Counted from the stretch's first letter, positions 25,728 through 33,390 are shown. The stretch is DNA of 64,000 nt from JACVRM01 sp963755085 (GCA_963755085.1 CAVWIN010000007.1:178356-242355), one strand, 5' to 3'. The notes: generated from the letters alone by a model not told the origin. Translations and numbers: made by a program.

Positions 25728-26369
25728 CTACGTCTCGTGCGCTTCGAGCAGGCCCTGGTCGAGGGCGTAGCGCACAAGCTCGGCGCGGGTGGTGAGGCGA
25801 AGCTTCTGCATGATGTGTGCACGGTGCGTCTCGGCCGTGCGCACCGAGATGTAGAGCATCTTCGCGATCTCCTGGTTGGTGTGGCCCAGGGCGAGGAGCC
25901 GGAGCACCTCGCGCTCGCGGTCGGAGAGCGGGTCCTCCTCCGCGCGCCGGCGCTCCTCGGCGGCGGCGGTGATCATCCGCGCGCCGAGCGCCGGGTGGAC
26001 ATAGCGGCCGCCGCCGGCCACCTCGCGGATCGCCTGCACCAGCTCGGTGTCGGCCGCCTCCTTGAGCACGTAGCCCGAGGCGCCCGCGTCGAAGGCCTCG
26101 CGGACGTAGCGCGGGTCGTCCTGCATCGAGAGGACGAGCACCTTCGCGTCCGGCGCCTCCTTCAGCACCGCCGGCGTCGCCTCGATGCCGCTCTGCCCCG
26201 GCATGACGACGTCCATGAGGATCACGTCCGGCTTGTGCACGCGCGCCTCGAAGACCGCGTTGCGCATGTCGCCGGCCTCCGCGACGACCTCGAAGCCCTC
26301 TTGCTCGAGCAGTCGCCGGAGCCCGCTGCGGACGACGGCGTGGTCGTCGACGATCAGCACGCTGGTCAT
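25728..26369 (-). CDS. NarL/FixJ-family response regulator (DevR-like)
   Basis: A 213-residue regulator. The receiver domain starts VLIVDDHAVVRSGLRRLL. The phosphorylated Asp is in VILMDVVMPGQSG, and the output is a LuxR-type helix-turn-helix (LSDREREVLRLLALGHTNQEIAKML). The ATG overlaps the kinase stop (ATGA), so they form a cognate pair. With a GAF-GAF kinase partner it matches the DevR/DosR arrangement that controls hypoxic genes in mycobacteria. The neighbouring hydrogenase, stress-protein and 2-oxoacid oxidoreductase genes are typical targets of such a system, although the binding site is not proven. Confidence 0.92.
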   Translation of the reverse strand: MTSVLIVDDHAVVRSGLRRLLEQEGFEVVAEAGDMRNAVFEARVHKPDVILMDVVMPGQSGIEATPAVLKEAPDAKVLVLSMQDDPRYVREAFDAGASGYVLKEAADTELVQAIREVAGGGRYVHPALGARMITAAAEERRRAEEDPLSDREREVLRLLALGHTNQEIAKMLYISVRTAETHRAHIMQKLRLTTRAELVRYALDQGLLEAHET

Positions 26370-27991
26370 CGGACGACCGGCACCTCCGCCACGACCGCCG
26401 TGCCGGCGCCGTTGGCCTCGACGTCGAGGCGCCCGCCGATCAGCTCCACACGCTCGCGCATTCCGAGCAGGCCATAGCCGCCCTCGCGGGTGTTCCCGGG
26501 GTCGAAGCCCCTGCCGTCGTCTTCGATCACAGCTGTCACGGACGCATCTTTACGTGTGAGCACGATGCTCACGCTGGTTGCATGAGCGTGTTTCACCACG
26601 TTGGTGAGCGCTTCCTGCGTGATTCGGTAGAGCGCGGTCTCGGTCTCGGGGGGCAACCGGCTCTTTCCGAGCGTCTCCTCGAGATCGACGCGGATGCCCG
26701 TCTGCTCGGTGAACGTCGCAACGAGACGCTCGAGAGCGGGCACGAGCCCGAAGTCGTCGAGCGCCTTCGGACGGAGCTCGACGGCAAGCCGCCGGACGTC
26801 CTGAAGCGTCGCGACCGCGAGCTCGCGCACGGCGGCCAACCGTTCGCGACGCTCGTCGTCGTCCGCCTCCTCCACTGCGCGTAGCCCGAGCAGAAGCGAG
26901 GTGAGCGCCTGGCCGGTCTCGTCGTGGAGCTCGCGCGCAAGCCGGCGGCGCTCGAGCTCCTGCGCGTCCATCGCGCGCCTCAGGGCATCGCGCTCGACCC
27001 GCTCGGAGAGGTCTGCCGCGGTCGCGGCGCGGTTCCCGAACGTCTCGACCAGGCGGAGGTCCTCCTCGCTGAACCGTGCGTCGTGGCCCACCTTGTCGTG
27101 CACGGCGACGACGCCGATGGCACGGCCGCGCGCGATCAGCGGCACATAGAGGCCCGTCATTGCATTGATCCGCCGCGCCGAGTCCTGGTCGACCTCCACA
27201 TCGTCGATCATCGAGTCCACGCGTTCGCTGCGGCGGCGCTCGAGCACGCGTCCCAGCTTCGACGTGCGCACATTGAGCCGCACGCCGAGGATCTCCTCGG
27301 CCCCCTCGCCCTCGGCCGCCTCGACGCGCAGGGTGCCGTCCGGCTTCGGGAGCGCGATGAGGACGAGCCTGGCGCCGACAAGCTCGCGCAGGCGCCGCAC
27401 GACGAGATCGAGCAAGCGGTTGAGGTCGAGCTCCATCGACAGCGCGTTGCCGACCTCGATCAGCGACTCGAGCTGCCGCAGCCAACGCGTGGCCGACTCG
27501 TACAGACGGGCGTTCTCGATCGCGACCGCGGCCTGCGAGGCGAGCAGCGTGACGACGTCCTGGTCGCCCTGCGAGAAGTCCTCGCCGTCCGTCTTCTCGG
27601 AGAGGTAGAGGTTTCCGTAGGCGTAGCCGCGCAGGACCACGGGCACGCCGAGAAATGACTTCATCGGCGGGTGGTTGGGCGGAAAGCCGACCGATCGGGG
27701 GTCATCGGCGATGTCATGCAGTCGGAGCGGCTGGGCGTCGTCGATGAGCGCACCGAGGAGGCCCCGCCCCTTCGGCAGCTCCCCGATCGCTGTCTGCGTG
27801 TCGGGATCGATGCCGGTGGTCAGGAAGCGCTCGAGGCCGCGGCGCTCGCGGTCGATGACGCCGAGCGCCGCGTACCGTGCGCCCGTCAGCTCGGCAGCGG
27901 TCTCGACCAGCTTCTGCAGGACGGCGTCGAGCGAGAGCTCCGACGTCAGGGCGATGCCGGCATCAACGAGCGCCTGGAGCCGCTTCTCCAC
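26366..27991 (-). CDS. GAF-GAF sensor histidine kinase (DevS-like)
   Basis: A 541-residue cytoplasmic kinase. Two GAF domains cover about residues 15-165 and 185-320. The HisKA_3 dimerisation helix with the phosphorylated His (ARELHDETGQALTSLLLG) lies near residue 345. The HATPase domain follows, with N-box VVKHAHATSV and G-boxes DDGRGFDPG and GYGLLGMRER. There are no membrane spans. The domain order is that of DevS/DosT, in which the first GAF domain binds heme to sense O2, NO or CO. Heme binding cannot be confirmed here. The start is a GTG. It is the first gene of the two-component operon. Confidence 0.9.
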   Translation of the reverse strand: MEKRLQALVDAGIALTSELSLDAVLQKLVETAAELTGARYAALGVIDRERRGLERFLTTGIDPDTQTAIGELPKGRGLLGALIDDAQPLRLHDIADDPRSVGFPPNHPPMKSFLGVPVVLRGYAYGNLYLSEKTDGEDFSQGDQDVVTLLASQAAVAIENARLYESATRWLRQLESLIEVGNALSMELDLNRLLDLVVRRLRELVGARLVLIALPKPDGTLRVEAAEGEGAEEILGVRLNVRTSKLGRVLERRRSERVDSMIDDVEVDQDSARRINAMTGLYVPLIARGRAIGVVAVHDKVGHDARFSEEDLRLVETFGNRAATAADLSERVERDALRRAMDAQELERRRLARELHDETGQALTSLLLGLRAVEEADDDERRERLAAVRELAVATLQDVRRLAVELRPKALDDFGLVPALERLVATFTEQTGIRVDLEETLGKSRLPPETETALYRITQEALTNVVKHAHATSVSIVLTRKDASVTAVIEDDGRGFDPGNTREGGYGLLGMRERVELIGGRLDVEANGAGTAVVAEVPVVR

Positions 27992-28009
27992 GGGCCCATT
28001 TCTACCGGT

Positions 28010-28039
28010 GGAAGGAGGCCGGCGAGCCGGCCTCCTTCC
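28010..28039 (-). terminator. GC-rich hairpin after the ABM-like gene
   Basis: A perfect 14-base stem (ggaaggaggccggc paired with gccggcctccttcc) with a 2-base loop lies between the end of the 99-residue protein gene and the kinase start, both on the minus strand. There is no U-tract, as is common in GC-rich actinobacteria. Confidence 0.6.
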
Positions 28040-28048
28040 AACCGAGCA

Positions 28049-28348
28049 TCAGACGCGCGCGGGCGCGCCGAAGTTCACGAGCACGTCGCCGGCCCAGATG
28101 GTCGGCGACGACGAGGTGATCTCGCCGGCATGCTCGCGCAGGTACTCGGCCGCGCGGCGGCTCGACTCTTCGGCCCCGCTGGCGCTGTCGAACACGGAGA
28201 TCGTGGAACAGCCCCCGTCCGTGCGGACGAGGTAGTACGCCTGGAACCCAGGGATCGTCGAGATCAACTCCTCGACGTCACCGGCACGCGCAGCCAGCTC
28301 GTCGGCCAGCTCGGGCGCGCCGGTGTAGGTCCGGATCGTTGCGTACAT
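28049..28348 (-). CDS. Dimeric alpha/beta-barrel (ABM-like) protein
   Basis: A 99-residue ferredoxin-like-fold protein of the antibiotic biosynthesis monooxygenase/stress-response barrel superfamily. The pattern is YATIRTYTG, then IPGFQAYYLVRTDGG, ISVFDSASGAEESSRRAAEYLREH. The ATG has an AGGAGG site 7 bases upstream. Members act as heme or quinol oxygenases, or as simple ligand-binding proteins. No catalytic residue can be assigned. It stands alone between a hairpin and the flavin-type gene. Confidence 0.75.
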   Translation of the reverse strand: MYATIRTYTGAPELADELAARAGDVEELISTIPGFQAYYLVRTDGGCSTISVFDSASGAEESSRRAAEYLREHAGEITSSSPTIWAGDVLVNFGAPARV

Positions 28349-28383
28349 CGAAACCTCCTCTGCTCTGACCCCGCGGCTCGACC

Positions 28384-29052
28384 CTACGCCGATCCGTGTT
28401 CTCTGTCGAGAAGGCCGCGCACGCTCTCGGGAACGCGTATGCCCGCGCGCAGCCCGGGCGACGGCACGGGCTCGCCCCAGCCGGTGACGGCGGGGACGAC
28501 ACCGGCCCAGACGTCCAGCGCGGCGTCCTCGGAGTCGTCGTCGGACGGCGGACCGGTGCGCACCTTCGCGGACGCTTCCCCGATGGGCAGCGACAGGATC
28601 TCGGTGGCGCGCAGCTCGAGCGGTGCCGGCGCCCGCACCTCGTCCCAGCGGCCCGGGAGCAGCTTCTCGGTGAAGGCCCGGTAGGCGGCGAGCCTGCCCT
28701 CCTCCTTCTCCACGCGCGTGAAGGAGCCGAGCAGGACGGCGGAGCGATAGTTGACCGAGTGCTCGAAGACCGAGCGCGCGAGCACCAGCCCGTCGACGAC
28801 CGTCACGGTCACGCAGGCGGGCGCGCCGGCGGCGAGCGTCCGCAGCGTCCGGCTTGCGCTCGAGCCGTGGACGAGCACCTCGTCGCCGACACGCGCGAAC
28901 AACGTCGGGATGCAGATCGGCTGCCCCTCGTGCACGAAGGCGACGTGAGCGACGAGGCCGGCGTCGAGCACGGCGTCGACGTCGGCTCGGCCGTAGCGGC
29001 CGCGTTCGGGCTCGCGCCGAACGCGGACGCGGTCGGAGGCGGGGGTGCTCAC
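28384..29052 (-). CDS. Pyridoxamine 5'-phosphate oxidase-like flavoprotein (NimA-like)
   Basis: A 222-residue split-barrel flavin-binding protein. The block YGRADVDAVLDAGLVAHVAF, followed by GQPICIPTLFARVGDEVLVHG and SVNYRSAVLLG, is that of the PNPOx-like family that includes NimA nitroreductases. The GTG start lies just after the stop of the acetyltransferase gene, so the two are probably co-transcribed. Physiological substrates are unknown. Relatives bind FMN, heme or F420. Confidence 0.82.
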   Translation of the reverse strand: MSTPASDRVRVRREPERGRYGRADVDAVLDAGLVAHVAFVHEGQPICIPTLFARVGDEVLVHGSSASRTLRTLAAGAPACVTVTVVDGLVLARSVFEHSVNYRSAVLLGSFTRVEKEEGRLAAYRAFTEKLLPGRWDEVRAPAPLELRATEILSLPIGEASAKVRTGPPSDDDSEDAALDVWAGVVPAVTGWGEPVPSPGLRAGIRVPESVRGLLDREHGSA

Positions 29053-29062
29053 CCGCGCAAAC

Positions 29063-29509
29063 CTAGATGTCGAGACGGAAGAGCAGCTCGCCAGGCTCGA
29101 TGGCCGCATCGTCGGCCGGCCGGAAGCCGCACTTCTCGAGCACGCGGATCGACGGGACGTTCGTGGCGATCACCCACGCGTACAAGGGCCGCTCGCCGAA
29201 GCCCGCCAGGAAGAGCCGGAGCGCGTCGGTCGCGATCCCGCGCCCCCAGAACAGGCGGCCGATCCAGTAGCCGACCGCGCGCTTGCCGACGTCGGGGAAG
29301 ACGGCGAGGCTGCCCGCGAGGTCGCCGTCGGCGACGATCGCGCGGACGAGCACGTTCGGGTCGGCCATGATCCCGGCCCAGTGGCTCATGAAGGCGTCGT
29401 GGTCGCGCGAGGGGAAGCCGGCCATCGTCGCCGCCTCCGGGTCGAGCTGGTGCTCGTAGAGGGTCTCGAGGTCGGCGGGCTCGACCGCCCGGAGCTCGAC
29501 GCCCGGCAT
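29063..29509 (-). CDS. GNAT family N-acetyltransferase
   Basis: A 148-residue GCN5-type acetyltransferase of the RimJ/RimL-like group. It begins PGVELRAVEPADLETLYEH, and its acetyl-CoA loop is GYWIGRLFWGRGIATDALRLF, followed by VIATNVPSIRVLEKCGF. The ATG at 29509 is preferred over one 23 codons earlier, because the extra segment would run through the hairpin at 29539-29564. The acceptor substrate is unknown. Confidence 0.87.
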   Translation of the reverse strand: MPGVELRAVEPADLETLYEHQLDPEAATMAGFPSRDHDAFMSHWAGIMADPNVLVRAIVADGDLAGSLAVFPDVGKRAVGYWIGRLFWGRGIATDALRLFLAGFGERPLYAWVIATNVPSIRVLEKCGFRPADDAAIEPGELLFRLDI

Positions 29510-29538
29510 CCGCGGCAGGCTACCCGCCGCAGAACGAC

Positions 29539-29564
29539 CGAGGGGCCGCTCCAGCGGCCCCTCG
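29539..29564 (-). terminator. Hairpin terminator after the 43-residue ORF
   Basis: A perfect 12-base stem (cgaggggccgct paired with agcggcccctcg) with a 2-base loop lies 10 bases after the stop of the short minus-strand ORF and before the acetyltransferase start. Confidence 0.6.
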
Positions 29565-29574
29565 GGGTTCGCGT

Positions 29575-29706
29575 TCACGCGGCGGGCCGAGGCTCGCGCC
29601 GCGAGGCCTCGAGGCGGGCCTTCCGGCGCGTCTCGAGGACCACGACCTTCGCCGGCCGCTGCACCTGCTGCGGCGGCGCGGGCATACGCACGAGGTGGAG
29701 ATGCAT
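29575..29706 (-). CDS. Small basic protein, 43 residues
   Basis: A 43-codon frame starting MHLHLVRMPAPPQQVQRPAK, with a basic C-terminal half (TRRKARLEASRREPRPAA). An AAAGGAGG ribosome site lies about 7 bases before the ATG, and a perfect hairpin follows the stop, so it has the marks of a real gene. It follows the 122-residue protein gene by 49 bases in the same direction. I do not recognise the family. It is too short and basic for a domain call. Confidence 0.55.
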   Translation of the reverse strand: MHLHLVRMPAPPQQVQRPAKVVVLETRRKARLEASRREPRPAA

Positions 29707-29755
29707 CTCCGCCTCCTTTCCTGTCGAAGGGCGCCCGCCGGCGCCGTGCGCGCCG

Positions 29756-30124
29756 TCAGGCGGTGAACCCGAGCGGATGCTTCGTCTCGGGCTCGATGCC
29801 GGCCGCGTGGGCGTAGAGCGACGCGAGCGTGCTCTGCCCCGAGCCGGCGTCGCTGCCGTGGCGCTCGAGCCAGGCGGCAGCCTCGTCCGCCGTGAAGGCG
29901 GCGAACTCGACGACGTGCTCGCTGCGGTCACGCAGCGTCGTCGGTGCATGCTCGTGCAGCCCCTCTAGCGCCATGCGGTCGGTTGGCCATCCGTCCGCGG
30001 CCACGTGCTCGAGCCCGCGCTCGAATACGAGCTTCCAGTAGCGGTGCCACGGGAGGGCATCGAGGTCGAGATGGAGCGTCGACGTCAGGGCGGTTGCCCG
30101 CGCCGGCGCCTCGAGCTCGTTCAT
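29756..30124 (-). CDS. Conserved-looking protein of unknown function, 122 residues
   Basis: An acidic soluble protein with tryptophan- and histidine-rich segments (LPWHRYWKLVFERGLEHVAADGWP, shortened here to its core) and ending HPLGFTA. A purine-rich AGAGAGGA site lies before the ATG. I do not recognise a domain. It is the first gene of a small minus-strand group that includes the 43-residue protein. The tRNA with anticodon CAU lies directly upstream, also on the minus strand. Confidence 0.6.
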   Translation of the reverse strand: MNELEAPARATALTSTLHLDLDALPWHRYWKLVFERGLEHVAADGWPTDRMALEGLHEHAPTTLRDRSEHVVEFAAFTADEAAAWLERHGSDAGSGQSTLASLYAHAAGIEPETKHPLGFTA

Positions 30125-30184
30125 GGTGGTTCCTCTCTAGCGGCCTCTGTGTCGTTTGTGTTCTCGCCGAGGCCGTGGCGAGAA

Positions 30185-30258
30185 GCGCGCGGGTGGGATT
30201 CGAACCCACGGTTTCGAGCTCATGAGGCTCGCGAGGACAGCCGCTCCTCTACCGCGCA
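30185..30258 (-). tRNA. tRNA with anticodon CAU (Met-type), atypical
   Basis: A 74-base cloverleaf on the minus strand. The acceptor stem pairs 5' TGCGCGG with CCGCGCG (first pair U-G). The anticodon arm is CGAGC-CTCATGA-GCTCG and the T arm GTGGG-TTCGAAT-CCCAC. The D arm can be drawn with a GAGGA/TCCTC stem, but the loop GCGGCTG lacks the usual AGxxGG. CCA is not encoded. The anticodon is CAU, which could serve methionine, initiation or (if modified) isoleucine. The odd D loop and U-G first pair leave function uncertain. Confidence 0.7.
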
Positions 30259-30509
30259 GCGCAGTGAATCGATGTGGTCTCGGATGTCCATGCCGCTCGC
30301 CTACCCTTCGACCCTGGATCGCCGGCAGGTGCGGCGTCCTACGTGGAGGGGCGCTGGAGCCCGATGCTCCGCAAATGCGCAGGCGAAAGCCGCCGGGTAT
30401 TCACCGGCCGTAATGTCGCGCGCGGGCGCGGAGGGTCTTTCTCTCTCAGGCGGGGCCTCAGGATGGAACTAGGTTTTCTTCAAGCTGAGCATCACCTCGT
30501 GTGAGCACG

Positions 30510-30536
30510 AAAAAGGGCGGCCCCCAGGGGCCGCCC
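30510..30536 (-). terminator. Intrinsic terminator of the 38-residue leaderless ORF
   Basis: A perfect 10-base stem (gggcggcccc with ggggccgccc, loop of 2) is followed on the minus strand by TTTTT. This is the clearest Rho-independent terminator in the window. It lies 30 bases after the stop of the small ORF at 30566. Confidence 0.85.
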
Positions 30537-30565
30537 TCAACTGGCTTGCTATGCGGACTAGCGAG

Positions 30566-30682
30566 CTAGCGCGCATACCTCCCAGTGAGGGCATTGACGA
30601 CGGACCCGTTCGGGCACGTCCACGCAACGGCGTCAACGGGCCGACGGATGGGCATCTGCGTGTTGGCGTTCTTCATGGTCAT
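30566..30682 (-). CDS. Small leaderless ORF, 38 residues
   Basis: A 38-codon frame starting MTMKNANTQMPIRR and ending VVNALTGRYAR, with a central AWTCPNGS. A second ATG two codons in is possible. A well-spaced promoter puts the transcription start only about 5 bases before the ATG, so translation would be leaderless, and a strong terminator follows. The peptide has one cysteine, no membrane span and a basic end. I do not recognise it. It lies downstream of, and parallel to, the nSTAND gene but has its own promoter. Confidence 0.5.
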   Translation of the reverse strand: MTMKNANTQMPIRRPVDAVAWTCPNGSVVNALTGRYAR

Positions 30683-30693
30683 AATCGCGTTGC

Positions 30694-30722
30694 AGGATAG
30701 ATGACGGATCGATAGTCCGCAA
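30694..30722 (-). promoter_or_regulatory. Sigma-70-like promoter of the small leaderless ORF
   Basis: On the minus strand TTGCGG is followed by a 17-base spacer and TATCCT. Transcription would begin near 30687, about 5 bases before the ATG at 30682. The interval lies just after the end of the nSTAND gene. Confidence 0.55.
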
Positions 30723-30758
30723 GGTGAATACACCAGATCGGCAAAATTGGTTTCGAAA

Positions 30759-32897
30759 TCACGCGTCGCTATTTCGAAGATCGCGCATGATCCGCGCAAC
30801 GATCGGCTCGGTCGCCGCATCGGACGGTGTCGCCGGCGCGGCGAGCGCGGCCGGCTCCCACCAGTCGACTTCGCTCATCGGCTCCGAGCGCTCGACCATG
30901 TGCAGTGCCCGGTGCGCTTCCGGGCAGTAGCGGAGCATCTTTACCAGCGTCCGGCGCGCGAGCTCGCGGTGGCTCTCGTCGTCCCCGGCGAACGTCAGCG
31001 CCGTCCGGGCGACACGCTCCAGCGCCGCCTCCTGGGCCGCGGGAAAGCCGAAGCGCATCAGCGCCGCGGCCTCGTACTCCTGGAGGATCTCGACGAGCGA
31101 GAGCCACTCGTCCAGCCGGCGCAGGTCGTCGCGGTCGTGGATAGTCGCGGCCGGCGTGGGCAGCGACTCGATCCACGTGGCCGTGAGGTCGGGCAGCTCC
31201 GGCCGTGGCTCGACGAGCCCCGCAAGCGAGACCCACTCGGCGAGAACGGCGGCCGGGATAGGCCCCTCCCACGCAAGTCGGTCCAGCACTTCGCGGGCGA
31301 TTGCCTCGGCCTCGGCGCGGTCGGCACCTCGTGACTGCCCGAGCGCCTCGCCCAGCGCGAGCAGCAGCCGCATCGCGTCGTGGTCGTCGAGCTCGGGCGC
31401 CAGCACGTGGATGCGAGCGCCCAGCTCGTCCCAGTCGCGGTCGTTGAGCAGGAGCGGCAGGGTCCGCTCGCCGGACGAGCCACCGCCGGTCGAGAGCGAG
31501 AGCAGGAGCCCGTCGAGCCCGCAGCGCTCGAGGAAACGGCGCCGCGCGGGCCGGTCGGCGGCCAGGCGGTCGATGACAAGATCGCGCCAGCTCGGGTGCA
31601 CCCAGGTGATGCGCTCGCCCGGGACGACGCGCAGGAAGTGATCGGCGAGGAGCTCGACCGCCTCACCCGGCGGGCGGGCGACCGTCCCCTCGTGGCGGCG
31701 GACGGCGAGCGCGAGGTCGCGCGCCGTCACGGGGCCGGGCGGGGTGTCGAGCAGCGCGACGAGCACCGTGCGCAGGTCGTCCGGCAGGGCGTCGAGCGAG
31801 GCGGCCATCGCCTCGGTCGGCTCGCGCAGCTCACGCTCGATCGCCTCCAGGCTGATCGGGCGTGAGACGAAGCGGCGGATCCGCTCGGGCGTGAAGTGCT
31901 CGTTGCCGACGATGTCCTCGGCATGGGCACGCACCACGCCGACGGCGTCGGCGTCGAGCTGCGCCGCCTGCGCGTGGCGGAAGAGGATCAGCGCCTTCTC
32001 GGCCGGGTCGAGCGCGGACGCATCGACGTGCACCTCGGCAGGGCGAGGCCAGCGCTCGACGCCGTGCTCGCGGTGGATGCGCTCGAGCGCCGCGCGAAGC
32101 GGGCCGGGGCGGCTCGTCCAGAGGAGGTGGTGCGTCGCGTCGAGCGCGCGCAGGATGCGATCGAGCTCGAGCGCCCACCGCACCGCGGCGTCGGGCCGGT
32201 ACTCGGTCGAGCCGAACGCGTCGTCGGCGACGAAAACCTGCCGGCGGTCGCGAGAGTAGGCGCTCCACAGCTGGTCCGGGCTCGTGCACTCGTGCGCCTC
32301 CCAGCCTTCGGCGAGAGCGGCCAACGCGATCGTGCGCGCGGCGGCCGTCTTGCCCATCTCGGGCGGGCCGGTCAGGACGGCGAAGCCGTGCGCGGCGAGC
32401 ACCTCGAGCGCGCGCCGGTATGCGCGGGTCGGCACGAAGACACGCGCGAGCTCCGCGGCGCCCGGCACGTCCAGCGTCGAGCGCTCCAGCACGGCCGGCT
32501 CGGCGAGCTCCTCGAGCGGGCGGACGCCGAGCATGAACGGGACGCGGCGCCGGACGTTCGGACGGGCGTCGAGCTCGGCGGCGAGGCGCTCGACCGGGAG
32601 CGCGCTTCGCCCCAGCATCGGGAGCTCCCGGTTCGAGAGGACGAGGATGGGCGGCCGCAGCTCCGGGAGCCACTCGAAGATCGTCGGAACCTGGTCGGCG
32701 GAGAACCAGACGACGGCGACGTCGCCGCCCGGAGCGACACCCAGCGCGTCGGCGGCCTCCGTGGTCAGCGGGGCCGTGCGCAGTCGGTCGGCGTCGCCGA
32801 GCCAGGTGTTCGCCGGCAGGCCCATGTCCGCGAAGAGCTCGGTCACCAGCTGCTGGAACTGCAGCCATCCGAGGTCGTCGAAGCGGTAGCCGGCCAA
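30759..32897 (-). CDS. nSTAND-type NTPase with nuclease-like N-terminal region
   Basis: A 712-residue protein. The P-loop GPPEMGKTAAART starts at residue 177. Walker B is VFVADDAFGSTEY, from residue 221, and the DD-x-F-G form is typical of the novel STAND NTPase group (nSTAND3). Residues 1-25 (FDDLGWLQFQQLVTELF) match the opening helix of restriction-endonuclease-like effectors fused to such NTPases, but I see no PD-(D/E)xK residues, so the effector may be degenerate or different. The C-terminal 400 residues are helical, possibly a sensor. STAND proteins with nuclease heads act in anti-phage defence, and that role is inferred here. It is divergent from a MerR regulator. Confidence 0.75.
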   Translation of the reverse strand: MAGYRFDDLGWLQFQQLVTELFADMGLPANTWLGDADRLRTAPLTTEAADALGVAPGGDVAVVWFSADQVPTIFEWLPELRPPILVLSNRELPMLGRSALPVERLAAELDARPNVRRRVPFMLGVRPLEELAEPAVLERSTLDVPGAAELARVFVPTRAYRRALEVLAAHGFAVLTGPPEMGKTAAARTIALAALAEGWEAHECTSPDQLWSAYSRDRRQVFVADDAFGSTEYRPDAAVRWALELDRILRALDATHHLLWTSRPGPLRAALERIHREHGVERWPRPAEVHVDASALDPAEKALILFRHAQAAQLDADAVGVVRAHAEDIVGNEHFTPERIRRFVSRPISLEAIERELREPTEAMAASLDALPDDLRTVLVALLDTPPGPVTARDLALAVRRHEGTVARPPGEAVELLADHFLRVVPGERITWVHPSWRDLVIDRLAADRPARRRFLERCGLDGLLLSLSTGGGSSGERTLPLLLNDRDWDELGARIHVLAPELDDHDAMRLLLALGEALGQSRGADRAEAEAIAREVLDRLAWEGPIPAAVLAEWVSLAGLVEPRPELPDLTATWIESLPTPAATIHDRDDLRRLDEWLSLVEILQEYEAAALMRFGFPAAQEAALERVARTALTFAGDDESHRELARRTLVKMLRYCPEAHRALHMVERSEPMSEVDWWEPAALAAPATPSDAATEPIVARIMRDLRNSDA

Positions 32898-32943
32898 CCC
32901 TGCGATTGTGACCGATCGCCGCTAATCTGACGTGAACGTGAAA

Positions 32944-33390
32944 ATGAGCGCAAAGGTAACCGAGCGCCCGTACCGCATCGGCGAGGTCGCCGAGCGCGTC
33001 GGCATCACCACGCGGACGATCCGCTACTACGAGGAGCTCGGCCTGCTCGGCGCGGGCTCCGGGCGGGCGAAGGGCAAGCATCGCGTCTACACCGAGGCCG
33101 ACGTCGCGCGGCTCCAGGAGCTGATCCGCCTGCGCGACCTGCTCGGGCTCACGCTCGAGGAGCTGGTCGCACTCACCGAGGCCGAGGAGGCGCGGGCCGA
33201 GCTGCGGAGCGACTACGCCGAGACGACGAGCGACCGCGAGCGGCTGCGCATCATCGAGGCCGCCATCCCGATCGTCGAGCAGCAGCTCGCGCTGGTGCAC
33301 AAGCGCCAGGCGGCCGTCGCGGACTTCGCCGCGGAGCTCGAGGGCAAACTCGGGCTCCTGCTGCAGCGCCGCGCCGAGCTCGGCAGCTAG
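32944..33390 (+). CDS. MerR family transcriptional regulator
   Basis: A 148-residue regulator. The winged helix is RIGEVAERVGITTRTIRYYEELGLL, and a long coiled helix follows (about residues 85-140) for dimerisation. No cysteine is present in the effector region, so it is not a metal sensor of the classical type. A TAATCT box at 32923-32928 would start transcription around 32935, giving a very short leader to the ATG chosen. A GTG at 32932 is an alternative. Only about 45 bases separate it from the divergent nSTAND gene, so it could control that gene. Confidence 0.85.
   Translation: MSAKVTERPYRIGEVAERVGITTRTIRYYEELGLLGAGSGRAKGKHRVYTEADVARLQELIRLRDLLGLTLEELVALTEAEEARAELRSDYAETTSDRERLRIIEAAIPIVEQQLALVHKRQAAVADFAAELEGKLGLLLQRRAELGS

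Noticed and set aside
30259..30509. Interval of about 250 bases beside the CAU tRNA with a plus-strand open frame
   Set aside because: The frame has no ribosome site, an atypical composition and no recognisable motif. I see no RNA family in it either.
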